A DNA stretch of 64,000 bases from Flavobacterium nackdongense (GCF_004355225.1 NZ_CP037933.1:2852001-2916000); one strand, 5' to 3'; positions 36,524-46,146 are shown, counted from the stretch's first letter. The notes: a model not told the origin generated them from the sequence alone. Program-made: numbers and translations.

Positions 36524-38938
36524 TTATCCTTTTTTCAAAGCATCTATTTCCTCATCGCTGTGTTCGATGATGTCAATTTTAGGTTCGATGAATTCTTGCT
36601 CGTTGGCCAAAGTTTTGTTTAGGGTCAAAACCAAAGCGGGTAGTAGCATCAAATTGGATAACATTCCAAATAATAAGGTCAATGAAATCAATCCTCCAAG
36701 AGCTATGGTTCCTCCAAAACTAGACAACATAAAGACCGAAAAACCGAAGAACAAAACGATCGAAGTATAAAACATACTCAATCCGGCATCATCGAAAGTC
36801 GCATAAACCGATTTGCGTATTCTCCAGTTGTTTTTCTTTAATTCCTGTCGGTATTGTGCTAGGAATCGAACGGTATCATCGACCGAAAGTCCAAAAGCAA
36901 TTCCGAAAACCAATATCGTTGATGGCTTTAATGGGATGTTAAAGAAGCCCATAATTCCCGCCGTGAGCAACAAGGGCAGTAGGTTTGGGATGATGGAAAC
37001 CAAAATCATTTTGAACGAACGAAACATAAATCCGATTAATAGCGCGGTTAGGAAAAAGGCAAAAATCAAAGACGAAAGTAAATTGTCTAGCAAATAACTC
37101 GTTCCTTTCTGGAAAACTAAAGCTTTGCCGGTAATTGAAACCTTGTATTGATTTTTTGGAAAAATTTTATCGGCTTCTTTGCGAATTTCAGCTTCAATCC
37201 TTGGAATGGCATCGCCGTTTTCGTCACGCATAAATGTGGTAATTCGGGCAAATTGTCCTGTCGAATCCACATAGCTTTTCATCAGATTTGCTTTTGAATT
37301 TTTGGTTGCATTTTTGGCATACGACAAAATAAAAGATTGCTCTTGTGAAGTGGGTAAGGCGTAATAATCGGGATTTCCGTTATAATAGGCTTGCTTGGAA
37401 TATTTGACCAAATTGACCACCGAAATAGGTTTTGACAATTCTGGAATTTCATCGATGGCGGATTCTAGTTCCTCCATTCGCTTGAGTGTTGACATTTTCA
37501 TCACGCCTTTTTTGCGCTTGGTGTCAATCATAATTTCGAGTGGCATAACACCATCAAATTCTTTTTCGAAGAAAATAATGTCTTGAAAAAAAGCTTCTTT
37601 TTTGGGCATATCTTCAATGATACTGCCTGAAATTCGCATTTTGTAAATTCCAATAATACTGATAACAAGAAGCGAAATGGCCACTACGTAAATCGAAAAA
37701 CGATTGTATTTCACATTGCGTAAAATCCAATCCATAAACGATTTTACATAGCCACGGTCTAAATGCTCGATGTGGCGATCTTTAGGCGCTGGAATGTAGG
37801 AGTGAAAAATAGGAATGACGATGATGCACAAAAAGAAAAGCGCCAATATATTGATGGATGTCACATTGCCAAACTCAATTAGTAACTTGTTGTTGGAGGA
37901 AATAAAGGTAAAAAAACCGATGGCAGTGGTTACGTTGGTGAGCAAAGTCGCCATACCTACTTTGGTTGTTACTCTTTGCAAGGCTTTGACTTTGTTCCGG
38001 TGGACTTTATATTCCTGATGGTATTTGTTGGTGAGGAAAATACAATTCGGAATTCCAATTACGATGATTAAGGAAGGAACCAAGGCGGTTAAAACCGTGA
38101 TTTCATAATTCAATAATCCTAGGAAGCCAAATGACCACATTACTCCAATGATCACAATGATGATCGAAATCAAGGTAGCTCTAAAACTTCGAAAAAAGAA
38201 AAAGAAAAGTAGCGAAGTTACCAATAGGGAGGCACCGATGAAAATACCGATTTCTCCAATAATAGTTTGGGCATTGAGTGTTCGAATGTAGGGCATTCCC
38301 GAAACGCGAAGATCAATTTTGGTTTCCTCTTCGAATGCTTGTACAGCTGGAACTAATTTTTTTAATATGAAATCTTTTCGGGCTGGAGTGTTTACAATTT
38401 TCTTATCTAAATAAATAGCAGAACGTATGGTGCCTGATTTTTTGTTAAAAAGTAAACCTTCATAAAAAGGCAAATCGTTGAAAAGTTCTTTTTTTATTTT
38501 TTCTAAATAAACCTTGTCAGTAGTTTTATTTTGATCGACAAAGGGAACGAGTTCAAATTTTTCGAGAGCTTCGTTTTTTTGTAGTTTTTTTAAATCATTG
38601 ATCGAGAGCACTAAATCGACCGCTTCGTCTTCTTTGAGACTGTTCATCAATTTTCCCCAAGCAGCATAAGCTTTTGGAGTAAAAAAAGTTTGGTCTTTGA
38701 CGCCAATTACCACTAAATTTCCTTCTTCGCCAAATTGGTGCAAAAAGGCATTGTATTCGATATTGACGATATTGTCGTCGGGCAACATATTGGCTTCGGT
38801 TTGGGTGAAATGAATGTTTTTCCATTGCATTGCCAATAAAACGGTTATCGCTATGACTATCGACAACATTAAAATTCTATTTCTAAGGACGATTCGGGCT
38901 ATTAATTCCCAAAAACCTAAACTAAACCACTTGATCAT
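36524..38938 (-). CDS. RND/MMPL family exporter with sterol-sensing-like domain
   Basis: The product has 804 residues from the ATG at 38938. It has two repeats, each with one helix, a large periplasmic loop and a group of five helices: first loop about 40-225 and helices 230-400; second loop about 440-640 and helices 645-785. The motif FGIAFGLSVDDTVRFLAQYRQE in the second helical group carries the Asp pair seen in proton-driven MMPL proteins. Such Bacteroidota proteins export lipids or hydrophobic molecules; the cargo here is unknown. The C-terminus is an acidic cytoplasmic tail. The gene is divergent from the Kef-type antiporter and probably starts from a TACCTTTG element (minus strand, 38958-38965). 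Confidence 0.87.
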   Translation of the reverse strand: MIKWFSLGFWELIARIVLRNRILMLSIVIAITVLLAMQWKNIHFTQTEANMLPDDNIVNIEYNAFLHQFGEEGNLVVIGVKDQTFFTPKAYAAWGKLMNSLKEDEAVDLVLSINDLKKLQKNEALEKFELVPFVDQNKTTDKVYLEKIKKELFNDLPFYEGLLFNKKSGTIRSAIYLDKKIVNTPARKDFILKKLVPAVQAFEEETKIDLRVSGMPYIRTLNAQTIIGEIGIFIGASLLVTSLLFFFFFRSFRATLISIIIVIIGVMWSFGFLGLLNYEITVLTALVPSLIIVIGIPNCIFLTNKYHQEYKVHRNKVKALQRVTTKVGMATLLTNVTTAIGFFTFISSNNKLLIEFGNVTSINILALFFLCIIVIPIFHSYIPAPKDRHIEHLDRGYVKSFMDWILRNVKYNRFSIYVVAISLLVISIIGIYKMRISGSIIEDMPKKEAFFQDIIFFEKEFDGVMPLEIMIDTKRKKGVMKMSTLKRMEELESAIDEIPELSKPISVVNLVKYSKQAYYNGNPDYYALPTSQEQSFILSYAKNATKNSKANLMKSYVDSTGQFARITTFMRDENGDAIPRIEAEIRKEADKIFPKNQYKVSITGKALVFQKGTSYLLDNLLSSLIFAFFLTALLIGFMFRSFKMILVSIIPNLLPLLLTAGIMGFFNIPLKPSTILVFGIAFGLSVDDTVRFLAQYRQELKKNNWRIRKSVYATFDDAGLSMFYTSIVLFFGFSVFMLSSFGGTIALGGLISLTLLFGMLSNLMLLPALVLTLNKTLANEQEFIEPKIDIIEHSDEEIDALKKG

Positions 38939-39073
38939 TATCAATTTTTAAATGTGACAAAGGTAATTAAATCAGGCCTAAGTCATTTATTTTGATACAA
39001 TCTTTTTGTTTTTAAGCTGATATTTGTTGAAATTTTTATTTTACAATAAAATAATTTAATGAGATGTTATTTA

Positions 39074-39081
39074 TATATTTG
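39074..39081 (+). promoter_or_regulatory. Candidate -7 element of the antiporter gene
   Basis: TATATTTG matches the consensus and would start transcription near 39088. That lies downstream of the in-frame ATG at 39059, so it supports the start at 39122. Confidence 0.5.
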
Positions 39082-39121
39082 GAATTCTCATCTTTGTAAG
39101 GAAATTATCGAGGCTTTAAAT

Positions 39122-41392
39122 ATGAAAAACAATAGAAATACTATATTTTATTTTGTTATTACTGGCGGTTTTACAGCTTTGATTTATTGGATATTGCAAA
39201 AAGGAAAAAGTTTAGAAATTGGCAAAAATTATATCCGACCCGTAATAGAAAAAGGGCATTGGAATGATTTTGTCGAATCCTTATCCCTGAATTTGCATCA
39301 TCCCTTGGCCATTCTTTTAGCTCAGATTATTACCATAATTGTGGTGGCACGTTTTTGTGGCTGGGTTTTTAGGAAAATTGGGCAGCCTTCGGTCATCGGC
39401 GAAATTATTGCTGGAATTGTTTTGGGACCTTCCTTGCTGGGGTATTATTTTCCGGAGTATTCCCTTGTTTTGTTTCCTGCTGAATCACTAGGCAATCTAC
39501 AGTTCTTAAGCCAAATAGGGCTGATTCTTTTTATGTTTGTGATTGGAATGGAACTCGATTTGAAAGTCCTGAAAAACCGTGCCAAAGAAGCTGTTGTCAT
39601 AAGTCACGCTAGTATTGTTTTTCCCTTTGCACTGGGAATTGGTCTAGCTTATTTTGTTTATTTCCGATTTGCTCCCGTCGATGTTGCCTTTCTGCCATTT
39701 GCACTTTTTATGGGGATTTCAATGAGTATTACAGCCTTCCCGGTTTTGGCTAGAATTGTACAAGAACGCGGAATTCACAAAACGAAATTAGGAGCAATTG
39801 TCATCACTTGTGCGGCAGCCGATGATATCACAGCCTGGTGCATTTTGGCAGCGGTAATTGCTATTGTAAAAGCGGGTACAGTAGTGAGTTCGCTTTATGT
39901 TATTGCCTTGGCAATCCTTTATGTTCTTACGATGATTTTTGTGGTAAAGCCCTTTTTGAAAAAAATCGGTGAATTATACGGTACAAAAGATGCTTTGAAT
40001 AAACCGATTGTGGCAATTTTCTTTTTGACCTTAATCATTTCTTCTTATACCACCGAAATTATTGGTATTCACGCTCTTTTTGGTGCTTTTATGACAGGAG
40101 TTATCATGCCAGATATCACCAAATTTAGAAATTTATTTATCGAAAAAGTGGAAGATGTATCGGTGATTTTGTTACTTCCCTTGTTTTTTGTTTACACTGG
40201 TTTGCGAACCGAAATCGGATTGATAAATGATCCCTTTTTATGGAGAGTCACAGGATGGATTATTCTCGTAGCGGTCATAGGTAAATTTTTAGGAAGCGCA
40301 TTGGCGGCAAAGTTTGTGGGACAAAATTGGAGAGATAGCCTGACGATAGGGGCCTTGATGAATACTCGAGGATTGATGGAATTGGTAGTTTTGAATATAG
40401 GTTTGGATTTGAAAGTGCTTTCGCCCGAAGTTTTTACGATGATGGTAATTATGGCATTGGTGACCACTTCGATGACGGGTCCGGCCTTAAACTTCATCAA
40501 TTTTATTTTCAAAACTAAAGATGTTAGTCCAGTTGAGGAAGTGGCTACCGATCGAAAATATAGAATCTTACTATCATTTGGTAACAATGAAAAAGGGAAA
40601 TCCCTGCTGAGATTGGCCAATAGTTTAGTAAAAAAACAAAAAGATAAAACATCGGTTACTGCAATGCACCTCACCCTGAGTGACGAGATGCACGCTTATA
40701 ATTTGGAACAGTACGAAAAAGATAAATTTCTACCTATTTTGGCAGAATCCAAAAGTCTGAAACAGGAAATAACAACTTTGTTTCAAGCTACTGTCGACAT
40801 TGAATCTAACATTGCCGAAGTGGCTAATAACGGCGAATACGATCTGCTTTTGGTTGGTTTAGGGAAATCTATTTTTGAAGGTTCTTTACTCGGAAAGGTA
40901 TTGGGTTTTACAACCCGAATTATGAATCCGGACCGTTTGATTGATAAATTTACCGGTAAAGAAGGACTTTTTGAAAATTCCCCGTTTGATGAAAGAACCA
41001 GACAGATTATTGCCAAAACTAAAAAGCCATTAGGCATTTTGATTGATAAAGACTTACGTAAAGTGGAACAAGTTATTATTCCGATTTTTAGAGCTGAAGA
41101 CACCTTCTTATTGGATTATGCTCAAAAAATGATTTACAATAACGGTTCTCAAATCATGATTTTGGATGTAAATGAAAATTTGAATAACAATTTTGTGCTC
41201 AAAAGTGCCTTGAATTCTTTAGAGCAAAAATATCCTCAAAACGTTACCTTAATCAATAACAGAATTATTAGAAAGGATTTTTTAGCCAAGTTAGATTTGA
41301 TGATTATCAGTGTCGACAGTTGGAAAATCCTTTTGGATAAATACAGCATTTGGCTGAGGCGAGTGCCTTCGGTTTTGATATTCAAGCATTAA
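39122..41392 (+). CDS. Kef-type cation:proton antiporter (CPA2) with C-terminal USP-like region
   Basis: The start is set at the ATG at 39122, giving 756 residues. An in-frame ATG at 39059 precedes a TATATTTG promoter element and adds a non-membrane leader. One N-terminal helix and a short loop lead into a 12-13 helix Na+/H+ exchanger domain (about 60-470) with GQPSVIGEIIAGIVLGPSLLG, LFMFVIGMELDL and TRGLMELVVLNIGLDL. The C-terminal 280 residues resemble two universal-stress-like domains (KYRILLSFGNNEKGKSLLRLAN; KKPLGILIDKDLRKVEQVIIPIF), which could sense nucleotides. K+ or Na+ against H+ exchange is likely; the ion is not determined. Confidence 0.9.
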   Translation: MKNNRNTIFYFVITGGFTALIYWILQKGKSLEIGKNYIRPVIEKGHWNDFVESLSLNLHHPLAILLAQIITIIVVARFCGWVFRKIGQPSVIGEIIAGIVLGPSLLGYYFPEYSLVLFPAESLGNLQFLSQIGLILFMFVIGMELDLKVLKNRAKEAVVISHASIVFPFALGIGLAYFVYFRFAPVDVAFLPFALFMGISMSITAFPVLARIVQERGIHKTKLGAIVITCAAADDITAWCILAAVIAIVKAGTVVSSLYVIALAILYVLTMIFVVKPFLKKIGELYGTKDALNKPIVAIFFLTLIISSYTTEIIGIHALFGAFMTGVIMPDITKFRNLFIEKVEDVSVILLLPLFFVYTGLRTEIGLINDPFLWRVTGWIILVAVIGKFLGSALAAKFVGQNWRDSLTIGALMNTRGLMELVVLNIGLDLKVLSPEVFTMMVIMALVTTSMTGPALNFINFIFKTKDVSPVEEVATDRKYRILLSFGNNEKGKSLLRLANSLVKKQKDKTSVTAMHLTLSDEMHAYNLEQYEKDKFLPILAESKSLKQEITTLFQATVDIESNIAEVANNGEYDLLLVGLGKSIFEGSLLGKVLGFTTRIMNPDRLIDKFTGKEGLFENSPFDERTRQIIAKTKKPLGILIDKDLRKVEQVIIPIFRAEDTFLLDYAQKMIYNNGSQIMILDVNENLNNNFVLKSALNSLEQKYPQNVTLINNRIIRKDFLAKLDLMIISVDSWKILLDKYSIWLRRVPSVLIFKH

Positions 41393-41419
41393 AAAATCCG
41401 CAAACGCGGATTTTTTAAT
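41388..41419. terminator. Bidirectional terminator between the antiporter gene and frr
   Basis: ATTAAAAAATCCGC (41388-41401) pairs with GCGGATTTTTTAAT (41406-41419) around an AAAC loop. It includes the antiporter stop codon and serves both convergent genes. Confidence 0.85.
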
Positions 41420-41431
41420 CTTTTATTACCA

Positions 41432-41995
41432 TTAGACTTTCATTATTTCGGCTTCTTTCAGCGCTAGATGCTCGTCTATTTTTTTGATATAATTATTGGT
41501 CAACGTTTGAACTTCTTCTTCTGCGTTTTTACAAATATCTTCCGAAGTACCGTCTTTTTCTAGTTTTTTAATTTCGGTATTAGCCTCTTTACGAGCGTTT
41601 CGAATTCCAATTTTGGCATCTTCAGCTTCAGATTTGGCTTGTTTTGCCAATTCACGTCGGCGATCTTCCGTCAATGGCGGAACACTGATGATAATTACAT
41701 CTCCATTATTCATTGGATTAAAACCAAGGTTGGCCACCATAATCGCTTTTTCTATAGGGTGCAACATGTTTTTTTCAAAAGGTTGAAGCGTAATAGTTCT
41801 GGCATCAGGCACGCTAATTTTGGATACTTGTGAAAGCGGTGAAGCAGAACCATAATAATCAACAAAAACGCTTCCTAACATTGCGGGCGAAGCTTTTCCG
41901 GCACGAATATTTAAGAATGTTTTTTCTAAATGCGCAATCGAACCCTCCATAGATTCTTGGGTGCTGTCTAAAATAAATTCAATTTCTTCAGTCAT
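41432..41995 (-). CDS. frr: Ribosome recycling factor
   Basis: The product has 187 residues, close to the usual 184-186. It starts MTEEIEFILDSTQESMEGSIAHLEKTFLNIRAGKASP, which contains the conserved RAGKASP segment. It continues with PLTEDRRRELAKQAK and the closing helix VQTLTNNYIKKIDEHLALKEAEIM. The protein splits post-termination ribosomes together with EF-G. It follows pyrH by 72 bases on the same strand, the standard pyrH-frr arrangement. Confidence 0.97.
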   Translation of the reverse strand: MTEEIEFILDSTQESMEGSIAHLEKTFLNIRAGKASPAMLGSVFVDYYGSASPLSQVSKISVPDARTITLQPFEKNMLHPIEKAIMVANLGFNPMNNGDVIIISVPPLTEDRRRELAKQAKSEAEDAKIGIRNARKEANTEIKKLEKDGTSEDICKNAEEEVQTLTNNYIKKIDEHLALKEAEIMKV

Positions 41996-41999
41996 AATT

Positions 42000-42067
42000 T
42001 TGTTGTTTATGGTTTGTTGTTTATAGTTTGTTGTTAACTGTAAACAACAAACATTAAACAGTAAACT
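42000..42067. repeat. Interspersed repeat between pyrH and frr
   Basis: GTTTGTTGTTTA (42012-42023) recurs inverted as TAAACAACAAAC (42041-42052), with a further direct partial copy at 42026-42036. The whole gap between the two genes is made of this unit. It could form an RNA hairpin within the pyrH-frr message. Confidence 0.6.
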
Positions 42068-42775
42068 TTAAATATTAACCTCTGTTCCTACGTTTTGTCC
42101 TTCGCAAATTTTCAATAAATTACCTTCCTTGTTCATATCAAAAATAACGATGGGCAATTTGTTTTCTTGACTCAAAGTGAAAGCGGTAGTATCCATAACA
42201 TTCAATCCTTTTTTCAAAACATCTTCAAATGAAATATAATTGAATTTTGTTGCAGAAGGATCTTTTTCAGGGTCGGCAGTGTACACGCCATCAACACGAG
42301 TCCCTTTTAGAATCACATCGGCATTGATTTCTACTCCACGCAAAACTGCGGCAGTATCTGTTGTGAAATAAGGGTTTCCTGTGCCTGCTCCAAAAATTAC
42401 GATTCTACCTTTTTCAAGATGACGATCGGCTCTTCTTTTGATGTAGGGCTCAGCAATAGATTCCATTTTTAAAGCTGTTTGCAAACGGGTTTTCATTCCT
42501 TTGTCTTCTAATGCTCCTTGCAAAGCCATTCCGTTTATGACCGTGGCTAGCATTCCCATGTAATCACCCTGTACGCGATCCATTCCGTTACTGGCTCCGG
42601 CAACTCCTCTGAAAATATTTCCACCACCAATGACGATGGCAATTTCAACTCCTCTTTCCTGAACTTTTTTTATCTCATCTGCATATTCTGCCAATCTAGT
42701 TGGGTCAATTCCGTATTGTCTTTCGCCCATTAAAGCTTCGCCACTTAATTTCAAAAGAATTCTTTTATATTTCAT
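42068..42775 (-). CDS. pyrH: UMP kinase
   Basis: The product has 235 residues of the amino-acid kinase fold. [13 protein letters not shown] at the N-terminus and [13 protein letters not shown] form the phosphate-binding site. [37 protein letters not shown] is the typical nucleotide-binding block. It phosphorylates UMP to UDP in pyrimidine synthesis. It is the first gene of the pyrH-frr pair, with a promoter-like CAAATATA (TATATTTG, minus strand) 75 bases upstream. Confidence 0.97.
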   Translation of the reverse strand: MKYKRILLKLSGEALMGERQYGIDPTRLAEYADEIKKVQERGVEIAIVIGGGNIFRGVAGASNGMDRVQGDYMGMLATVINGMALQGALEDKGMKTRLQTALKMESIAEPYIKRRADRHLEKGRIVIFGAGTGNPYFTTDTAAVLRGVEINADVILKGTRVDGVYTADPEKDPSATKFNYISFEDVLKKGLNVMDTTAFTLSQENKLPIVIFDMNKEGNLLKICEGQNVGTEVNI

Positions 42776-42849
42776 TCTGTTAGTTTGTTTAAAATTTCAA
42801 GTATAGTTGTTGGAAATTGTACCATACTTTTTGTTGTGTTTTTGCTATG

Positions 42850-42857
42850 CAAATATA
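42850..42857 (-). promoter_or_regulatory. Candidate -7 element of pyrH
   Basis: CAAATATA reads TATATTTG on the minus strand, matching TAnnTTTG, with a leader of about 65 bases. No obvious -33 is seen. Confidence 0.45.
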
Positions 42858-43047
42858 GGCATATTCTGTTTTTTTTAAATAACGTTTTTAAAAAAATAAC
42901 TTCTGAATTAATTTCAATGTTATTTATAAGTCAAAAGTTTTTTAATTTAAAAATAAATTGTAATTTAGCAACGCCAACCTTATCTACTGTTTTCAATTTA
43001 CTTTTTATTGGTGCTAACTGATTGTATCACAATTAAAAAACAGCCAA

Positions 43048-43125
43048 ATGAAAACTATTTTTGAAAAATTTTATAATTATGTTTCCACTGTTTTGTTCGG
43101 AGGAAAGCGCACAAGTCATTATTAA
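43048..43125 (+). CDS. Possible 25-residue peptide gene
   Basis: ATG at 43048 opens a 25-codon frame (MKTIFEKFYNYVSTVLFGGK then RTSHY) ending at TAA 43123-43125. The peptide would be an amphipathic basic-aromatic helix. It lies in a 457-base gap (42776-43232) between pyrH and truB whose genes both run the other way, so it would be an independent gene on the plus strand. A clear promoter or ribosome-binding site is not visible. Apart from this frame and the pyrH promoter element, the gap holds nothing I can name. Confidence 0.3.
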   Translation: MKTIFEKFYNYVSTVLFGGKRTSHY

Positions 43126-43232
43126 TCAACGACTTTGATAGTTATAAAAAAGCAATTAGTATGGTATAAAATTACCTTGATTTCGTAAAACGCATTTGAA
43201 CCTCAACTGTGTATCGTTGTTTGTTTTGCTAT

Positions 43233-43925
43233 TTACATAGACAAACTTTGTTCGAATAAAGTGATGTCAATTGCATTATCAACATTAAATTCTCCGATTT
43301 TTGTTCGCCGCAACGCCGTGAGGTGTGAGCCGGAGTTCATTTTTTTGCCAAAATCATAAGCTAAAGAACGAATGTAGGTGCCTTTGCTGCACACTACTCT
43401 AAAATCGATTTCAGGAAGTGCAATGCGAGTGATTTCGAATTCGTGAATGCTGGTTTTTCGGCTGGCTATTTCCACACTATCTCCAGCACGAGCGTGTTCA
43501 TAAAGACGGATTCCGTCTTTTTTTATGGCCGAAAAAATAGGTGGTTTTTGGTCGATTTCCCCCAAAAAGTGTTTCACTGTATTTTGAATCAAGGCTTCAT
43601 CGATATGTGAAGTATCGAAAGTTTCATTGATTTCGGTTTCTAAATCATAAGACGGAGTTGTCGCACCAATGTAGAAAGTGCCAGTATATTCTTTGGCTTG
43701 ACCCTGAAGTTCTGAAATTCTTTTGGTGAACTTGCCTGTGCAAACTAGTAAAAGACCACTTGCTAATGGATCTAAAGTTCCTGCATGACCAATTTTGAAT
43801 TTTTTCGGAAGCCCTTTTTTGTTAATTAAAGCATATTTCATTTTATTGACCGCTTGAAACGAAGTCCAATGCAAGGGCTTGTCAATAAGGATGATTTGTC
43901 CATTTAAGTACTCTTCGGTAGACAT
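43233..43925 (-). CDS. truB: tRNA pseudouridine(55) synthase
   Basis: The product has 230 residues. The catalytic motif GHAGTLDPLASGLL holds the nucleophilic Asp. KIGHAGTLDP, KEYTGTFYIGATTPSYDLE, QKPPIFSAIKKDGIRLYEHARAG and CSKGTYIRSLAYDFGKKMNSGSHLTALRR match TruB throughout. It lacks the C-terminal PUA domain of the E. coli enzyme, as is common in Bacteroidota. Its ATG overlaps the uppP stop by one base (TAATG), so translation is coupled. Confidence 0.96.
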   Translation of the reverse strand: MSTEEYLNGQIILIDKPLHWTSFQAVNKMKYALINKKGLPKKFKIGHAGTLDPLASGLLLVCTGKFTKRISELQGQAKEYTGTFYIGATTPSYDLETEINETFDTSHIDEALIQNTVKHFLGEIDQKPPIFSAIKKDGIRLYEHARAGDSVEIASRKTSIHEFEITRIALPEIDFRVVCSKGTYIRSLAYDFGKKMNSGSHLTALRRTKIGEFNVDNAIDITLFEQSLSM

Positions 43926-44722
43926 TAAATTACGGTCAAAGGGTGAATGAAAAAGTGAATTGCTAGTAAAACAATTCCCGCAATAATTCTATAGTAGCCA
44001 AATACTTTGAAACCGTGTTTGGTCAAAAATCCGATAAAAGATTTAATAGCGATAAGGGCAACAATAAAAGCAACAATATTTCCGATGATCAATATATTGA
44101 TTTGGTCGTCAGTTAGTACTAAACCCTCTTTGTAATAATCATAACATTTTTTAGCGGTCGCACCGAGCATCGTAGGAACTGCTAAAAAAAATGAAAACTC
44201 TGCCGCTGTGGTGCGAGATAATTTTTGAGACATTCCTCCAACTATTGAGGCACCACTTCTGGAAACTCCCGGAACCATAGCCAAACATTGAAATAAACCG
44301 ATTTTAAAAGCTTGAAGATAACTGATTTCATTAGAGGATTGTACTTCTTCAGAATTTGCAAACCAATCGTCAACTTTCAATAAAATTAGGCCGCCTATTA
44401 AAAGAGAAACAGCTACTGTTAAAGGGCTTTCTAATAAAGCATCGATTTTTTTGCTGAAAAGCAATCCAAAAACCACCGCAGGAATAAAGGCTACTAATAA
44501 TTTAAAATAGAAATCGAAAGATTGAAAAAAGCGTTTGAAATATAAAACCACCACCGAAAGTATGGCGCCCAATTGGATAACAATGGTGAAGAGTTTTGTA
44601 AAATCATCGTGCTCTATGCCAAAATAGGAAGAAGCGAGAATCATATGTCCAGTAGAAGAAACGGGCAAAAATTCTGTTATGCCTTCAATTATGGCAATAA
44701 TTATAGCTTGAATTGTGTTCAT
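43925..44722 (-). CDS. uppP: Undecaprenyl-diphosphate phosphatase
   Basis: The product has 265 residues with about eight membrane helices. The signature [14 protein letters not shown] (13-26) and the second motif [14 protein letters not shown] are the conserved active-site blocks of the BacA/UppP family. The enzyme recycles the lipid carrier for peptidoglycan and other envelope polymers. It lies in a run of envelope and translation genes: ftsX, DUF3098, uppP, truB. Confidence 0.97.
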   Translation of the reverse strand: MNTIQAIIIAIIEGITEFLPVSSTGHMILASSYFGIEHDDFTKLFTIVIQLGAILSVVVLYFKRFFQSFDFYFKLLVAFIPAVVFGLLFSKKIDALLESPLTVAVSLLIGGLILLKVDDWFANSEEVQSSNEISYLQAFKIGLFQCLAMVPGVSRSGASIVGGMSQKLSRTTAAEFSFFLAVPTMLGATAKKCYDYYKEGLVLTDDQINILIIGNIVAFIVALIAIKSFIGFLTKHGFKVFGYYRIIAGIVLLAIHFFIHPLTVI

Positions 44723-44734
44723 TTAGGGGAAAGT

Positions 44735-44800
44735 TTTCGGTTTTCAGTTTTCAGTGTGTTTCTATCCGAACACTAATTCCGATAGCTATCGGAACTGAAT
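44735..44800. repeat. Interspersed repeats between DUF3098 and uppP genes
   Basis: The gap contains TTCGGTTTTCAGTTTTCAGTGTG (about 44740-44757, in tandem units of TTTTCAG) and a perfect 18-base palindrome TTCCGATAGCTATCGGAA at 44777-44794. A partial copy of the palindrome lies near 29419. Both look like members of genome-wide repeat families. Confidence 0.6.
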
Positions 44801-44805
44801 ACTGT

Positions 44806-45048
44806 TTACTTTTTTTTAGGATTTTTAAGAATAGCATAAATGGTGATTCCAAAACCGATTAAAACGGTGGTTGGTGCCAATCGGATTCTTCTGAAATTGA
44901 AAATTTCTTCATTGAAGACATTAGGATTATCACTAGCGCCACCAGACATCAATAGGAACCCTAGGGCGATTACAGCAATGCCAATGAGTAGAATTTTGTA
45001 GTTTACTTTTTCAAAAAGAAATTCGTGTTTTTGTTCTTCGTTTTTCAT
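44806..45048 (-). CDS. DUF3098 family small membrane protein
   Basis: The product has 80 residues with two membrane helices (YKILLIGIAVIALGFLLMSG and LAPTTVLIGFGITIYAILK) joined by a loop with FNFRRIRLAPTTV, the conserved block of DUF3098. The family is limited to Bacteroidota and nearly always follows ftsX, as here (25 bases apart), so it may assist the FtsEX division complex. No enzyme motif is present. Confidence 0.9.
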   Translation of the reverse strand: MKNEEQKHEFLFEKVNYKILLIGIAVIALGFLLMSGGASDNPNVFNEEIFNFRRIRLAPTTVLIGFGITIYAILKNPKKK

Positions 45049-45072
45049 TTAAATCTGGTTTTTTACGGAACA

Positions 45073-45948
45073 CTAATATAAATCGTCGGTTCGTAAATTT
45101 AAAAATCGTTGCGTAGCAAAATAGGTGCTTAGCCAAGTAATTAATATTCCAAGCCCAAAAACTAACAATAAAACTATGCTAACTAATAATGGGTCATCGA
45201 ATATGCCTAAACTAGGAAAGTTAGTTTCGAGATAAATTAAAACTCCAATTAACGCAAGAATAGCTAATCCAGCCCCCATCATACCTAATTTTACACTTCG
45301 CATCACAAAAGGTTTTCTGATAAAGGCTTTTGTTGCACCAACCATCTGCATCGTTTTGATAATAAAACGATGAGAATATATAGATAGTCGCAAGGAGCTA
45401 TTGATCAATAAAACCGCTACTACGGTCAAAAACCCGCTGATAATCAAAATCCAAAGGCTCACTTTTTTGATGTTGTCATTTACCAAATTCACCAATTGTT
45501 TGTCATAAACAATGTCGGCAACCATCGGATTTTTGTGCAATTGACCTTCAATTTTTGCAATACTATCTTTTTCTACATAATCGGCTTTTAGGTGAATGTC
45601 ATAGGAATTTTGCAGAGGATTTGTACCCAAAAATGTCATAAAATCTTCCCCAATTATATCAGTATGTTGTTTTGCAGCTGCTTCTTTAGAAACATAAACA
45701 AACGATTTGGTAAAAGGAGCAACTTTCAATTCTTTTGCAAAAGCTTTTAGGATCGTGTCATTGGCATCGTTCTTAAAAAAAACGGTCATTGCAATTTCTT
45801 CTCTAAAATTGTCAGCCAATTTTCGAGAATTAATAATAAAAAAACCTAGTATCCCTAAAAGAAACAAAACCAAGAATACACTTAGTACAACTGAGAAATA
45901 AGAGGAAATTAACCTGCGTTTTTGAAATTTATCAAATGAAGAAGCCAT
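45073..45948 (-). CDS. ftsX: Cell division protein FtsX (permease-like)
   Basis: The product has 291 residues. An N-terminal helix (SSYFSVVLSVFLVLFLLGILGFFII) is followed by a periplasmic loop (about 50-165, EEIAMTVFFKNDANDT...VADIVYDKQLVNLVN) and three more helices, the normal FtsX topology. With the ATPase FtsE it controls peptidoglycan hydrolases at the septum; ftsE is not in this window. Its ATG is at 45948, divergent from leuS. Confidence 0.94.
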   Translation of the reverse strand: MASSFDKFQKRRLISSYFSVVLSVFLVLFLLGILGFFIINSRKLADNFREEIAMTVFFKNDANDTILKAFAKELKVAPFTKSFVYVSKEAAAKQHTDIIGEDFMTFLGTNPLQNSYDIHLKADYVEKDSIAKIEGQLHKNPMVADIVYDKQLVNLVNDNIKKVSLWILIISGFLTVVAVLLINSSLRLSIYSHRFIIKTMQMVGATKAFIRKPFVMRSVKLGMMGAGLAILALIGVLIYLETNFPSLGIFDDPLLVSIVLLLVFGLGILITWLSTYFATQRFLNLRTDDLY

Positions 45949-46038
45949 AGTTTATTGGAATTATGGGGTAAAAATAGCAAAGAATTTCTTTATATAAAGT
46001 TAATAACGCTCAAACTTTTAACTTTCGTACAATAAATG

Positions 46039-46046
46039 TAAATTTG
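46039..46046 (+). promoter_or_regulatory. Candidate -7 element of leuS
   Basis: TAAATTTG matches TAnnTTTG and predicts a start near 46053, giving a leader of about 94 bases that includes the heptamer repeat next to the ATG. Confidence 0.45.
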
Positions 46047-46111
46047 CGCAAAAAATTAGTTAAAAGATAGCCTTTTTTTTGCTGGTGGTTGTTTCAACTT
46101 AACATCAAAAA

Positions 46112-46139
46112 CTTCTAACTTCTAACTTCTAACTTCTAA
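46112..46139 (+). repeat. Heptamer tandem repeat in the leuS leader
   Basis: The 7-base unit CTTCTAA is repeated four times in a row, ending 7 bases before the leuS ATG. It occupies the ribosome-binding region, so changes in copy number could alter translation. It may also belong to a genome-wide repeat family. Confidence 0.7.
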
Positions 46140-46146
46140 CATTGAA

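Noticed and set aside
39059..39121. Upstream start for the Kef-type antiporter
   Set aside because: A TATATTTG promoter element at 39074-39081 lies downstream of this ATG, and the extra 21 residues are not membrane-like.
40192..40674. Antisense frame of 160 codons within the antiporter gene
   Set aside because: The antiporter reading is certain and the antisense product shows no known motif.
46112..46139. CRISPR-like repeat
   Set aside because: It is a gapless 7-base tandem without spacers and there are no cas genes in the window.
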